Counted from the stretch's first letter, positions 1-37,037 are shown. The stretch: 64,000 nt of DNA from Lamellibrachia satsuma (GCA_033239005.1 BSQZ01000123.1:152001-216000); one strand, 5' to 3'. The notes: a model not told the origin generated them from the letters alone. A program made the numbers and translations.

Positions 1-11658
<11,658 letters not shown>

Positions 11659-11878
11659 GAGTAAAGAACCGAAAGAGCCCGCGGATGGAGCCTGCCTTCT
11701 ACATCCTGTATCGTGGCACATTCAGATCTACGTAAAACACAATTAATTTGAAACATGTGTTCCTCTAGGTTTAGTGTCTCTGATTATCTATCAAACTATT
11801 GCCTGCCGTCTTTCGCACTTTCAATTGTAGTTATGGTATTGCATTTTATAGCTGATTAAAATCAACAGAAACATATTA

Positions 11879-11884
11879 AATAAA
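11879..11884 (+). terminator. AATAAA polyadenylation signal, GH9 copy 1
   Basis: AATAAA lies 221 bp after the stop of copy 1. The aligned position in copy 2 (30864-30869) reads AAGAAA. Both copies have a weaker ATAAAT about 25 bp further on. Confidence 0.5.
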
Positions 11885-12044
11885 GGTACTATTACTGTTT
11901 CATAAATAAGAATAATGCTGGATGCTAATGTTTTTAAATGAACCCAAGGTGTCATGCGATACTTCGTTAAGGAAACAATGTATGGCCTGAACGTTTTGTC
12001 TTGTCCTTTTCACTTGGGCAAAATGATAGTATGTTGTGTTAGGA

Positions 12045-12189
<145 letters not shown>

Positions 12190-12998
12190 GGAGCACACAC
12201 GGCCGTCTCCTCGAATGCTTGTAGGCCTACACAGCTGATATTTATCGACTTTACTCTCCGGATTAATGTCTGTATATGTAAAGTATTTAATAGAATTTGT
12301 GAAACGATTTACCGCCATGTATTACCATAATTACTTACTCGAATCTGTCATGTTGTGTTGTTTTTCTTTAAAGCACAATAAAATGTCCTATTGAAGCCAT
12401 TTTGTCATGTCTTATTCATATTTCCATAGCAACTATTGATTTGCTTAGCCAGTGCATTTTATAGTGATGATAATGATGATAATGATAAATATAATGATAA
12501 TGATAATGGTTATAATTATGATCGTTACCGCTATCGTTATCGTTGTGATTGTCGTTGTCGTTGTCAATATAATTATTACAATATGGTGACTGTGCGTTCA
12601 ATGGAACTGGGATCAATGGACAAAAAATACAAACATTTTATATAATGTTTGCATAGTGATTGCAGTTGTTACATATGCGATTTAACCCTCAGTTTGTGTA
12701 ATATGTGCAATTACGACCGCCCGGATATTTCAACATCTATGTCTTCAATTTAGTGCATTATACAATGTGCTGCTACAATTATAGTCGTAGTATATTGACA
12801 AAAGCTGTAAAAAAATCGGATGTGTGAGTGTGCGTGTGTACATATTTGCGTGACGTGATTGCGTGTGTGCATCTCGCGTAAGTCGTAGCTGAACTGTGTT
12901 CTGTGTGTGACACCAAACGTGTATCTGGCAAAGGGTAATGTAAACACTAGTCAACTCACTCAAGTGCAGGTCATATAGCACCCCAAAAGAAACGGTTA
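12190..12998 (+). other. 3' flank of unit 1: (GAT)n tract, no gene
   Basis: 12,455-12,545 is an imperfect GAT/GTT triplet tract. 12,620-12,998 aligns with 31,190-31,570. No coding exon was recognised. Confidence 0.6.
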
Positions 12999-13011
12999 GT
13001 CACCGACACTG

Positions 13012-13745
13012 TTTTAGGGAGGAGGTTTCATGCTTTGGTTCACATTTAAAAAAGAGGGGAGTTCACAATTATGAAAATAATATTATATTCATATTATTGG
13101 GGAGTTCACGCTTTTGAAAATCTTATACCAGCTATGAATGTATTACCGAGTCACCTTAACAAGAGAACAATGGATAGTGTAAAAAAATCGCTAAGCCGTT
13201 ATTCAAACAACAAGAACACATGCAAGCAGAACATTTTATGGTTTCGGAAAATATCTTCTCACTGAAACAACGCAGAGTCAGCCAGCCAATTACACCCTTT
13301 GTTGAAGTGGCATGCTATATCGCCTCCACACATTCATAACAGACACATGCACACGCACGCGCATACGAATACACGCACGCACGCACGCACGCACGCACAC
13401 ACACGCGCACACACAAAGCATAGAGCAGACAAAGGTCTATGTATACAGCAAGACATGAAACCAGCATTTTGTACTGCTAGCTTTCTTTAATTGATAGTGA
13501 TTTAACCAATGATCTGTTTTTCATTCTCAGCTCATTTATTTAAATTTAGGCGGTTTTTTCTTCTTTGATTAATTACAGTTGGATTACTAGTGTCATACAC
13601 CCTGTTACTGCTGCAACACAACGTAAGCTCCACCCATTTGCTCTGGTGATTCCTTACTCTAACCACCAACCAGAAAGCATTATGTGCCACTCAATCTCCC
13701 TCTTACTCTGCACAAAGGCTTGCGTAATGTCTGCAAATTTCTTAA
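13012..13745 (+). mobile_element. Truncated copy of the 38.2-kb TIR element
   Basis: Aligns with 38,400-38,935 and then 40,190-40,380 of the element at 38,253-40,951. Shared markers are TTCACGCTTTTG, GCTAAGCCGTTATTCAAACA, GCATGCTATAT, CCTCCACACATTCATAAC and TTTTGTACTG. The 1.25 kb between those blocks is absent here. Contains an (ACGC)n tract at 13,345-13,415. Confidence 0.65.
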
Positions 13746-15750
13746 CACTGTATTTGCCTACTGCCTATGCGCGCGCAACACCAGACATTTCCTTCCGGTT
13801 ATGCTTTCATGTTGGCGACGGTATTATAACAAATGCACGTATTTAAATTAGGTTTGACGACATCATTTGAACAACCGATCGTTGTAGCTGTCAGAAAACA
13901 TATTTAGTTATTAAATTTGCGCTTTACTGCAACGCAAAAAATTATATGTATATGTATATTCGTATACCCGTATGCAGGTGCGATCGCACGAACGCACGTA
14001 TGCACGTTCGCACTTATGCAAGTGCTTGGTCTGGGTCTTACACCCGGAACTCTAGCACGCAATGCTGATGTGTCGTCAACTACAATAAGGCGCCTCTCTC
14101 TCTAAATTTCCCATTTGAGGATGTTCACAAATCTAGACAGAAGCAGAAATAGGTAGTTGATAATGACCAGAGAACAAACGGCAAAGTCAACCCGGCTTTC
14201 ATACAGCAGCTGACCACTGACCACTGCCTTTAATTACAGTTCTGTGTTACGACTTCCAACCAAAATAACCATTGGAAGGTTATCGTGGGGAACATTAAAC
14301 CGCCCGGAGTCAGAAGCCCTCTGTCTCCCGCGAAGCTATTGTGTAGGTGAGGTGAGTAGGGTTGAATGTGGTTCAAACCTTGTCCTCACGCAAACACTAA
14401 GCCGCTCAGAGCGAGGCACGCCCAACCATTGTGTAGTCGAATATGTTGGAATACTGTTTCAACCATGTCCTGGTTAGGCACGCGTCCCCCAAGGCACGCA
14501 CTAGGCGTCACTTGGGTAATTTGATCAACTCGGTTGTCAAAACACTGTCTGTGTTTCAAGGAGAAGGAATATTAAAATCGTTCTGAGAAGTAGCACATGC
14601 ATGTAATATAGTTCGCGTTTACTACAAAGGATACTTGTAATAAGAATACCGCCTTAGCGACGAATAAGCAGTTCGCAACACTATCACAGTATAAATAACT
14701 GATGGTAAAACTAATTATATGGAACGTGAATACGAATAATGTTATTTCAAGTTAAAAAACCGTAACAATTACACACATCTGCACTAAAAGTATATAAGTT
14801 AAAATATAAACATTCGTCCAAGCATCGGTTGCAGTGTGTAACATTTTGCGGAACTTGTAAATCCTCATTCAATTCGCTCAGCTTCGATCGTGTTTGAAGC
14901 ACGGCTTGCACGACTTCATATGCGCTTTGCAGGTCTAACAAAGGGTGTACGCTGGTGTACACAGTAATCTGCAAGCAGAAACGAGGGGCGGAGCTACATA
15001 TACATTCACGTGGAAGCACAAATCCACTTTTAAAAGCAAACTGTAGGCCTAACCATTTGAAATCTGGTGCATTTTGAAGTCAAAATAAAACTTGAAAAAG
15101 AATACCCCTCCAACCATGGAAAAAACTTGACCCACCTACTCGACAACCGTCCCTGGAAAAAGGTGGATGTGAACCATCGGAATATCGTATATGCATAACA
15201 ATTATTTTATTAGACAAACACAAACCCTTTGCAATAATAGCTGCCATTTAATCATACATCAAGAACATAATGTAGGCAACGACAATGCTTATGTAATAAG
15301 TGTTTACGAGAATATCATATATACAGAAAGGGTTCAGTTACTACCTTCTCCTTTATTTGGGCGAAGCGTTAGCGCCAAATAACTGAACTGGTGGATGATG
15401 CGTTCTATATCCAACGTCTTGTTATTGTGGACATGCGTAAGAGCCAATCCCGACAAGCGCTCCGTGGACAGTGACGTCGCATGACACTAATTGACTGCTC
15501 TGTTGTGACAGTCGAAATATACATCATCAGCAATATGACGACTTATGTATGCATATTATGATACAGGTCAGGATTGATTTCCTGTATCGTGTCATCGAAT
15601 GTGTTGGGTCTCTCAGCGACATTCACAATTTCCCATCTTCCATTCCATTTTGTAGGCGACGCAGATCACCTGGCATGTCGTCTCGAAACATCTCGTACAA
15701 CTGGGCAATCTAGTGTCAGATTCACCCGCTGTCGTCGTGTGATGTACTGT
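13745..15750 (+). other. No recognised gene
   Basis: Single-copy-looking sequence with short ORFs only. None shows family resemblance or convincing splice sites. Confidence 0.5.
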
Positions 15751-17126
15751 GCCAAATGATTTCGAGCTACACATTTACGTGTGTCCATTTCCTTCAGCAA
15801 GTGATCAACGAACGGCAGATACATTGTCCTCTTTCAATACTGGCTGGGCGTGTCAGTTATGCAGCGAGCAGGTTGACAACGAAAGATGGGTCCACGGATT
15901 GGAGCAACTTGGTCTGGCTGGGTGCACACGAAAGAGCTCGGAACGATGTCCCCCGCTGCGTATATAAAAACGTATTTGAAATATGTATGTGCAAATGTTG
16001 GTGTGCTGACCATTCTGTGCCAGTGTAACATACCTGAATGTTACACTGATACTGAATAATCAGCACACCAAAATATTGATGAGCCACAGAGCAACCGCTC
16101 TTGATTTTGACCATGGACAGTGTGCAGTCATGAAAACCGTTCACCGCACTAGTCAAATATGCACACTCAACTACGCTTTTTAAACAATGATACCTATATA
16201 CTATTTCATGACCGTAGGCCTACAGTCTACAATTTGTCATGCCATTGGAATTAACGCCCGCTCTATCATTCATTGCACACTTCGTTCAAACTTATATACG
16301 ACGTTATCTTATCAGTGCACCGGTCAGTCTTACTTCGTTAATCAGCCGGGACGCTTTGTCTTATCTCGGTAAATCTGTTCGTCTTTCAATGTCTGCCCAG
16401 AAAGTCATTGTCTCTTATTACAAGATATAATTGCCACTGTGTGTATCGTCTGGGTAGCTTTCCAACAAAGCCATTGCTCTCCATGCAACATGCTGGCCTG
16501 TTCATAGGCACACTATCTTACAAGCATTGTACACACACACCCCTCGCTGTAATTTGTAAGAGAGCGCGGAAAAGATTCAGTGATGTGGCCCCCGCCGCTG
16601 AATGGGCACGGGGAAGAAGACGAAGAAACGAAGAAGACGAAGAAACACACACACGCATACACACACATGCACGCGCGTGCGATCCTGCGTGTGTATAATA
16701 CATTTCGTTACAGTTTATTGGGTATTGTTTTGCAACTTCACTACCAAGCTTGTGGAGCTATAGTAAAAGTATCCATACGTCCGTTTTGAAGGCCATATGT
16801 GTCACATACATAGCGGGGGGCATTGCCACCAGCCCTTTCCTTTGACCACAGTCATAATAACATGCTTCCAAAGCGTACCCTCAATGCATGCCTTCAATCG
16901 GTTCGGGATAATGTCAGCTTGGTCATCCTTCCGGCAGCTCCTTCTGCTGGGGTGGTACCAATTATATTGTGATTGGGTTTCTTTGGACTACAACAGTGAT
17001 ACAAAGAAGGGGATCATGACCACTGGACAACTCTGGATCTCCATACGTTTCAACCAGGCGTGCGCCACGCAGAAGAAATTTCAGTGGCGCAACCCGTTGT
17101 CTTGCGAGAAAGAAGGATGCCAGTGA
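15640..17126 (+). pseudogene. Possible C-type-lectin-like fragments
   Basis: 15,756-15,960 can be read as a segment ending NLVWLGAHERARN, and 16,797-17,126 ends RFNQACATQKKFQWRNPLSC before a stop. Both resemble parts of C-type lectin-like domains (the W-hG turn and the C-terminal Cys strand). The pieces are 1 kb apart, and I found no consistent exon phases, start or signal peptide. This is probably a relic or a chance resemblance. Confidence 0.2.
15998..16071 (+). other. Long imperfect hairpin (34-bp stem, 6-nt loop)
   Basis: Outer arms TTGGTGTGCTGA (15998-16009) and TCAGCACACCAA (16060-16071) pair perfectly. Inner arms CAGTGTAACAT (16021-16031) and ATGTTACACTG (16038-16048) also pair perfectly. 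The 11-nt segments between them are equal in length and about half pair. The loop is ACCTGA. The size suits a microRNA-like precursor or a small foldback MITE. Confidence 0.55.
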
Positions 17127-18510
17127 TTAATTTAGTAATTAAGTAAGTCATTAGCTACACATGTAGCAGCATTGTTGATATGTGTGTTCGTCATGGTGTG
17201 CACACCCGTACCATGGCCCATTTCATGTCCCCAATCAAGGACATTGCATGAGTCATGCTTACAATAAAGAAACACAATACCAACTGCGGATTAGACTTTT
17301 TGACACCGTCTGATTATAAGTGCGGTCAGTGAAGCGTGACCTTTTCCCGAGGCTCTTAAGCGGCGTCTGAGAAATGGAGTATTTTCTAAAAAAGCAAAGT
17401 TCAGTGTAAATGAACAAGAGCGCGGCCTTGGTTCGATTATTCTTGGCCGACACCGCCAAGTAAGCGTCTTGTTTTGGTTCAAAGTTACATCTACGAGGTG
17501 TGTTCTCTTCAACATTGCTTGACGCCAAAACAGCTAATCACCTGCAGGTCAAACGGAATACAAACAATCTGAAGAACCCATGCAATCAGTCTAATGTCCT
17601 TCGATTATAATTAGTTGATTTGCTGTGCGACGAAATTTAGCTTAATGGATTTAGCTTAATGGTTCGTCCTCAATTCGATTTGGTCCAGTCTCACACGACG
17701 ACATGCTTTTGTACAATTCATTATTTAGTTTCGGTGAAATCTACGGACCGGACAACCCATGACATTAGTTATGATACGGCCAAAATCTGGCGAAAAAAGA
17801 CAAACGCGGTACGGCTCTATACAATGACATAATGGGTATTCACACTTTCGCAAGTTATCCGATCTAATAATCACATTCAGTTCTTTCTGTGATTTAAGCA
17901 AAAAATTGCTCTTTTTATTAAACCAAGTGCGCATAATCCTTAAAGTATTCACACACTACAGATCGGAACAACATCAACAAATTTGATTCGCGATGTGCTA
18001 AATCAGTCGAACAGTTTTTAGTAACATGTTGGCTTCGTTGGGCAAACTGAAGAAAAGCAATAGTTGTTAAACATTAAATTCCATACGCATTAAATACTTC
18101 AAGTGCAACATTACAATACAGAAAGTTATTTCAGAACGGTTTGTAAAGCACATTGGAGATATTCGTTGTCAGAGTGGAAGAAACACAAGATTTTTTCTTG
18201 GTGACAAATTATATTTAGTTAAAAACTTGCATGGGTAATGGTTGTTAGGAAATTATGAAACGCCTTCATGGGCTGACCAATATCGATGACAATATAAACG
18301 ACTTCGTTTGATGTAAAGGTTGGATATAAATATAATGTACATTTAGTGATGTCATTCAGGGCGTACGTGTCCACACAAATGATGTTGCTAAGTGGACGGG
18401 CAACATCGGGTGTGGTCATCATCGACCTTACTGAAAGAACGGACATCCATTAATTGTAGGTACGTGTTGTTGACAGTGACGCCCGAGTGACCAGCCATTG
18501 TTGGTTCGCT
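17127..18510 (+). other. Upstream region of GH9 copy 2, no gene recognised
   Basis: AT-rich sequence with short ORFs only. The TATA box and initiator lie at its right end (18,520-18,557). It could hold enhancers, but no specific site is supported. Confidence 0.5.
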
Positions 18511-18519
18511 ACGCCGGGT

Positions 18520-18557
18520 TATAAAAGACCAGCGTGGCCGGTGTAGTGACAATCAGT
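18520..18557 (+). promoter_or_regulatory. TATA box and initiator of GH9 copy 2
   Basis: TATAAAAG at 18520-18527 is followed by TCAGT at 18553-18557, a good initiator about 35 bp downstream. The ATG is at 18566, so the predicted leader would be only about 10-15 nt. The region between TATA and ATG is GC-rich, unlike its flanks. Confidence 0.6.
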
Positions 18558-18565
18558 CGGTCACG

Positions 18566-30639
<12,074 letters not shown>

Positions 30640-31098
30640 GAGTAAAGAACCGATAAAGCCCGCGGATGGAGCCTGCCTTCTACATCCTGTATCGCGGCAC
30701 ATCCAGATGCACTACGTAAAACACAATTAATTTGAAACCTGTGTTCCTCTATGTTTAGTTTCTCTGATTATATATCGAATTATTGGCTGCCGTCTTTCGC
30801 ACTTTCAATTGTGGTTATGGTATTGTATTTTGATAGATGATTAAAATTAACAAAAACGTATTAAAGAAAGGTGCTGTTACTGTTTCATAAATAAGAATAA
30901 TGCTGGATGCTTCTTAATGCTAAAGTTTGTTAATGAACCGAAGGTGTCATGCGACAGTTCGTTAAGGAATCAATGTATGGCCTGAACGTTTTATCTTGTC
31001 CATTCCACTTGGGCAAAATGATAGGATGTTGTGTTAGGAATATTATATTATACTAACATCAGCTAATATGCATTTTGTTTATTTGCACAATGCGTTAC

Positions 31099-31100
<2 letters not shown>

Positions 31101-31169
<69 letters not shown>
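31101..31169 (+). repeat. (TA)n microsatellite downstream of GH9 copy 2
   Basis: Shorter counterpart of 12,046-12,187. Confidence 0.95.
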
Positions 31170-31171
<2 letters not shown>

Positions 31172-31589
31172 ATATTTATGTGGAAAATGGAAAAAAAAGT
31201 ACAAAACATTTTATATAATGTTTGCATAGTGGTTGTAGTTGTTGTTACATATGCGATTTAACACTCAGTTTGTAATATGTGCAGTTACTACCGCCCGGAT
31301 ATTTCAACATATATTTCTTTAATGTAATACATTGTACAATGTACTGCTACAATTACAGTCGTATTATACGGACAAAAGCTGTAAAAAAACAATCGGATGT
31401 GTGAGTGTGCGTGTGTACGTGTTTGCGTGATTGCGTGTGTACATCTTACTTAAGTCATAGCTGAACTGTGTTCTGTGTGTGACACCAAACGTGTCTATGG
31501 CAAAGGGTAATGTAAACACTAGTAAACTCACTCAAGTGCAGGTCATAGTGCACCTCAAAAGAAACGGTTATTCAGACTCTGGGTCATCG

Positions 31590-31657
31590 CGACGCACGCA
31601 TGCACGCACGCACGCACGCACGCACACACATACATGCATACACTACATACATAACCC

Positions 31658-31732
<75 letters not shown>
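31590..31732 (+). repeat. (ACGC)n then (TA)n microsatellite
   Basis: GCACGCACGCACGC tract followed by about 70 bp of TA, starting 20 bp after the right breakpoint of the duplication. Confidence 0.9.
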
Positions 31733-31733
<1 letters not shown>

Positions 31734-31734
31734 T

Positions 31735-33065
31735 ACATTTTGTAAATACTTTATTTCAAATATGTACTTGTGTGTGTGTACGGAGAGTGCGTGCGCATGT
31801 TTGTGTGTGTAGCCCTAGATATCTCTTCGAATGATGAGTCAACGGTGTTTCCACGTAGATTCATCTAATAATGCAGAACTCCACTTAGTTCGGCCAGGGA
31901 GAACTTGACAAGCGCGTCCTCTAAATGACCGCTATTTAGCATCAAATCAAGATGAGCGACAACCAGTTAGCAACACTCGACAGTCAACAACGGGACAAAG
32001 CTAATTGAAAAGCTAGTGGCATGTCAAAGTCTGAATGTACAACACCAATGCAAACATATCGCAGTAATAATTTGACCTTAGCCCTTGAAAAAAATCTAAG
32101 GTCAAATGCATACTTCCGTGAAACTGCACGATTCGGAAGATGATTAAGTGTCTACACTCCTGAATATCGGCCACATGCAATTGACGCCATTACCGACGCC
32201 CCGTTATGTAGAGCTACCGGTGGTGACACTCGCGGCCTGGACGAGAACCAGGATTGCCTATGTTGTGTAACAACTCATCAGTTATCATTGAGATACTACG
32301 ACACGTAGTGTTAACCGACAAACAGTGTGCTGCATCACGAAGAAAACTCGCATTGTCGTTGCTTCTAAAACATAAAAGAAAACATGAACCACACGACATT
32401 AAGACGCGTTAGCCACCTGGCGATTAATTACCAATTTTAGGTAGACTCAATTACTAGTGTTGCTAGTTTTGGGTTGTGCAAAATTATATAAAACACTCCC
32501 TCCTGATAGGTCGCCAAATGCTACCTATTTGGCTTTCTGGCATTATATACAGCGAACGTATATTAGTATGCAATTATTTGTCATACTCTCTAAACGCTTC
32601 GTATCAGTATTTGTCTGCAAATACGCACCTTCTCAGCTACACCAGGCTATGCACAAGACGGAGTTGCCCACCACGGAACGACTTGCACCAATATCAATTA
32701 ATGTCTACGAATGCTCACTTCTCGTGCGAAGCGTCATGGTTAGTCACGCCCGCACAAAATAGCTACAGGTTTTGCAGAGTGTCTTATATTTGTTATAAAT
32801 GTTTATCTCTGTGGCCGTACACGTTGCTATGGTTTCCAGCAGTTCAGCCAGTACTAACCAAAACAGTCAAACCAATCATGCAAAGCGTGGATCAGAATAG
32901 CAAAATAATTATGAACAAAACAATAATGTGCATGTATGTGGTGTGTACGTGCGTGTGCATGTGGCAGCTCGGGTGTTCGCGTGCGAGCGCGCGTGCGTGT
33001 GAACATTTGTTTGTGTTTTACGCTTGAGTGAACCAATTACTTATAATCAAATGTACTTTTTGTAG
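31735..33065 (+). other. No recognised gene; GT-rich tract at 32,928-33,005
   Basis: The longest ORF (32,476-33,027, 183 codons) runs into a GTGTGCGTG-rich tract and resembles nothing known, so I do not call it. An 11-bp inverted repeat lies at 32,071-32,106. Confidence 0.5.
32071..32106 (+). other. Perfect 11-bp inverted repeat
   Basis: TTTGACCTTAG and CTAAGGTCAAA are separated by 14 bp. Each arm contains AAGGTCA, the half-site of several nuclear receptors, in everted orientation. Confidence 0.4.
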
Positions 33066-33069
33066 AAGC

Positions 33070-33235
33070 TACCGAATTTATTCGACGCTTATCATTATTG
33101 ACTTATCTTAGTGCATATTTTCCAGAATTTATTCGACGCTCATCATTATGGACTTATCTTAGTGCATATTTTCCAGAATTTATTCGACGCTAATCATTAT
33201 GGACTTATCATAGTGCATGTTTTCCAGAATTTGGC
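33070..33235 (+). repeat. 51-bp tandem repeat, about 3 units
   Basis: Unit begins AGAATTTATTCGACGCTCAT and ends TTAGTGCATATTTTCC. About three consecutive copies with few differences. Confidence 0.85.
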
Positions 33236-33239
33236 TATG

Positions 33240-35580
33240 GATGCATGTATTTTGATATCGCAGGTATCACTCAATACGGTGAACTCCGCGAAACAAAATC
33301 ACGGATAACAGAATCGGTTGTTTAATAGAATCTCGGTCGCCGCTAGTCGATTAGCAGAATCAGGTATATGAAAAAGTATACAGTGTAGCGCGAAATGAGT
33401 TAATTGACAGGTTTTGCTGAAAAAAAATTAACGAAATAAACTGACTTGTTTGACGCATATTTACTTCCGCGTTATTCAGAGTCATTTTGTTCTCGTAAGT
33501 TCTCTTAACCCTCTTATGTGTGTGCATTTTTATAGGATGTTGGTTACCTGGTGTACACCTATTTGTTATGTCGTTATGGGAAAACAATATATAATTATAA
33601 TTTGCATATTTAGTGAAAATCATAAGTGAAATGTGTCGTTGTATACCCCGCTTACACGCGCGGCATCGAGGGATCTTCGTCCAAAGCTGAACAAGAAGAA
33701 GAAAAGAAGACGTACTATTAACAACCTGGGGTAATTCTATTTCTCAGGTTGTGTTCAACAAACCACAGAAAATTAAAAATGATCCTTGTAAATTTGACAT
33801 GTTATGCATTGTCAATGCTCTAGATATATTATATAATGTTCAACAGTAAGGACACATTGACGTTTATACTGACATATATAATGCAGTACATATTTGCTGC
33901 ATATTTGAAAAATTTCAACAAATCCCAATAACGTCAGTTTTGACGTTGAGTTTGAAATACAAGATAAATATTACATTAATATTGTTCTGTTATGCAATGC
34001 ATTAAATACACCATGAAACATTAAATAATAATACTAGAAAAAGTATTTCAAAAAGGAAGGCGCCATAATTCAGGGCTAAGATAATCAGAGGCTTAAGGGC
34101 TACTCTCCAACATTGTCATTGCGTATACATAATTTCCGTCACAATGAAAACCCCACTTTGCATCCAAACGAAAATATGTGCGAAAAACTGTGGCGCCACA
34201 TAGCGGAGACTGGATAATCGAAGCTAATTAACTCCTAGCCATGGCATGAAGTGAAGACAACGGCAGTGTTGGCTTTCTTGTAGCCACTGGCTCGAATTAG
34301 TCCCATATTGCATTTGCCAGATGGTGACCAATCTACCTAGTCACAGTAACATGTGATATCGTCACAAAATTCTACCTCCTGTATCAATAACGTAATATTT
34401 TTGTAGCCATTATCCAACTCATGTCGATTCCACCCTGACATATTGCATTCTTCTTCTGATGCCTATGAATGAAGTAGTCGGAATGTATCTTGCTTTGAAA
34501 CATTAAGATTCGTACTTGGTGTAACAATAGTCAACATACCTTGCTACCAGACGTAATAGTAACCTAATCATATTTTAAAGTAAATTTTTGAAATGTTCTA
34601 TATAACGTTATAACACTGGTGTTTACTCTGCTACTTATCTTGCTAATGGAGGTTAGTTGACACGTATTGGCAAGAGGTGATTAGCTTGGTAGCGGACTCA
34701 ACAGTTTTGGTGAAATGCGGAACATTCATTTCATGTGTTATTGATAGCATCCCATGAGAAAGCATTCAAATTATTGTTGTTTACGTATTTGTTTATTTTG
34801 AAGCAATTAGGTTCGTTAGTCATATATCAATCCATAATAAAGTTTGGTACACGGCCTATCCAGTTACAGTTTGATTTTTTGGACAGCACGAAATTTTTGC
34901 TGAAATAAGAAATTACTGAAATAAAAGTAACACGATTCGGAAATAAAAACAGTTTTGGGAAAGCCTATTTTGGGTGGTTTTATACTTTACAAGAACGTTT
35001 TCCCGTCATCGGCATAAGACTATGATAGGAAACATGATCAAATGATCAAATTGCTCTGGCCCGAAGTGATTTTGCTATGTGCAATCCACTGTATATGTTA
35101 CAGGTTTTAGCCAGTGTTTGTCCATGTATAAATCAGGTACGAGCAATTTTGAAGTTTTTAGATACCGGTACAAATGGATGAATGCTAGCCAATTATTATA
35201 CCGCGAAGATTGACTGGCGTTTGGCATTTCAGTATCTAACAATACGGCACAAATGTAAAGATATCGTAATAAGAAGTGACGTTTTCGAATTGAACCTTTG
35301 TTGAACAAGGGTTTAGATCAAGAGTTGGAGCACGAAGTATTGCTTTAACCTCTTCGAGGATATTTGTCACATGCAAATTAGTGCAAACACTCGTTTGGTC
35401 AAGTATTGCATATTTGGTTGATAGCTGTTGATTCAAACGTCGCTTAACTCCGAAACATTTTCCAAAGAAGACACGTGTCTGCATTCAGGTGGCGTTACTA
35501 TGACGATGCGCGTTTATTTCGTAAGTAATTTATGTCGTGTGTTCGTTATCCCGATTCTGTAGCCGCATTATTTTCCAATA
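33240..35580 (+). other. AT-rich region without recognised genes
   Basis: Only short ORFs on both strands, with no domain resemblance, splice support or tandem array. Confidence 0.5.
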
Positions 35581-35584
35581 GGAA

Positions 35585-35830
35585 CTCGTCCCTTTCGATC
35601 AGATCGTGTCCACATGTCAGTATGGCCGCACCAGTAAGCTCATCCGTGTCCTTTCGTCCGTCCATATCGCCGTGTATCGTCGTGTAAAGCAGTGGCTAAA
35701 GCTCCACTTTAGATGAACATTGAACAAATCATCATCATCATCATCATCATCATAATCATCATCATCTTCATCATCATCATGATCATAGTCGTCGTCGTCG
35801 TCTTCGTCGTCGTCTTCGTCGTCACCGCCA
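35585..35830 (+). mobile_element. Non-LTR 3' end with (ATC)n tail
   Basis: GTGTAAAGCAGTGGCTAAAG followed by ATGAACATTGAACAAATCATC and a long (ATC)n/(GTC)n tract (35,729-35,825). This has the form of CR1/L2-like LINE 3' ends, which finish in short tandem repeats. Confidence 0.45.
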
Positions 35831-35896
35831 TAATCTTCGTCCGTATTGTTGTATGATTGCTTTGTGTGCTAACTGGAAAAGTTGTATCACTTGCAG

Positions 35897-36127
35897 CTGC
35901 TCGTGCTGTTCGTTCTGCCGCGTGCAGCCGGAAAGGGTAGATGCTCTAAAATATATCCGAAGACGGAATTGTTCCGTCGGTGTCTCGCCTATTGCAAGTC
36001 ACACTATCACAAAAACGTGGCGTGGTGTGCCCATCGCACACCGACTGAAGAGCAGCGCATTGCTGAATTCAAGAAATGTGTTCAGAGATGCGAACAACGA
36101 TTCAATCTCAAATGCGAAGAAGACTGA
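35897..36127 (+). CDS. Secreted cysteine-rich peptide, exon copy A (7 Cys)
   Basis: 3' splice site TTGCAG at 35,891-35,896 with a branch-point-like TGCTAAC about 26 nt upstream, then 76 codons and TGA at 36,127. The exon opens with LLVLFVLPRAA, the hydrophobic core and end of a signal peptide. The initiator Met must therefore be in an unseen upstream exon. Exon residues C29-x3-C33, C44 and C61-x3-C65 form a CxxxC...CxxxC layout typical of two-helix disulfide hairpins. Additional C16 and C73 flank it. The segment TPTEEQRIAEFKKC looks strongly helical. I do not recognise the family. A role as a host-defence, signalling or venom-type peptide is possible but unproven. Confidence 0.65.
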   Translation: MLVLFVLPRAAGKGRCSKIYPKTELFRRCLAYCKSHYHKNVAWCAHRTPTEEQRIAEFKKCVQRCEQRFNLKCEED

Positions 36128-36129
36128 CA

Positions 36130-37030
36130 TTATGGAATTACAATTTGTGTGTTTCATATACTTGAACTACTTGTAAGCGCAGTACGTACGTCAAGTGGTT
36201 ACGAGGCGATTAGACGTGTTGAACGTGAACACTGTCATAGTCGTCTCCTCTCAAACGAAATCAGAAGATTCATAACGTAAATAGCACTGCGAAGCCGCCA
36301 CTTGTCATGTGTATTTCACAAGAGGTGCTTCGGGCAAACATAAATTAAACATCGGACTTTAAATATGCGAATATAATTTCCTCAACACATGTTTTTGCTA
36401 TTTAAAAAATGCATGCTTTTTAATCATAATAACACGTTGAATGTATTTGCACTATTTGTTTTATTTTAGAGGTTGTTTGCACTCCCAAAAGGCAGAACAC
36501 GGTGAGCGGTCCCGTGCAATTTATTGAAATATCTTGACATTTTACCATCTACGTTAGCAGCAACATCGAAAAAAAATCATATTATCAAAGAGTGTAATAT
36601 ATAAAGTGGCGGCAGTCGCCAAATAACGCGTGAATGCCGTCGCGCGCGCCCCCGTGTGGTGACGTAGGAGGCCTCAACCCGTTCAATGTAATCACATCTT
36701 CACATAGATGGTCACAATAAAAGTAATTAATGTTTAAATAAAATAAATATCATGTCTTATGGATAACAAATCTCTTTTATTATTCTTTAATTAATACATG
36801 CACCTATTCTCACATATCTCACATGTACTTAATTTCATTGAATTATTTGCTTGCCAAATTGTTTAAATTATAGTTGGGTGTGAATGAAAACGATGATAAT
36901 AGGGATAAGAACTTGAAAATGAATATAGATTTGAATAGAAAAACCATCAATATTGTATTGTATGTCTGACACATAAAGATTGAAATCGAACTTCTTTTAT
37001 GAGTGATGCTAGAAGTGTGGACTTCGCATC
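36130..37030 (+). other. 3' flank of exon A, no further gene
   Basis: 36,310-36,420 (GAGGTGCTTCGGGCAAA and following) is similar to 46,150-46,250, so the duplicated block extends 3' of the exon. A GC-rich patch at 36,625-36,690 (GCCGTCGCGCGCGCC) stands out but has no assigned role. Confidence 0.45.
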
Positions 37031-37034
37031 CTCG

Positions 37035-37037
<3 letters not shown>

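Noticed and set aside
32476..33027. 183-codon ORF
   Set aside because: No domain or splice context, and the last third is a GTGTGCGTG-rich tract. Probably chance.
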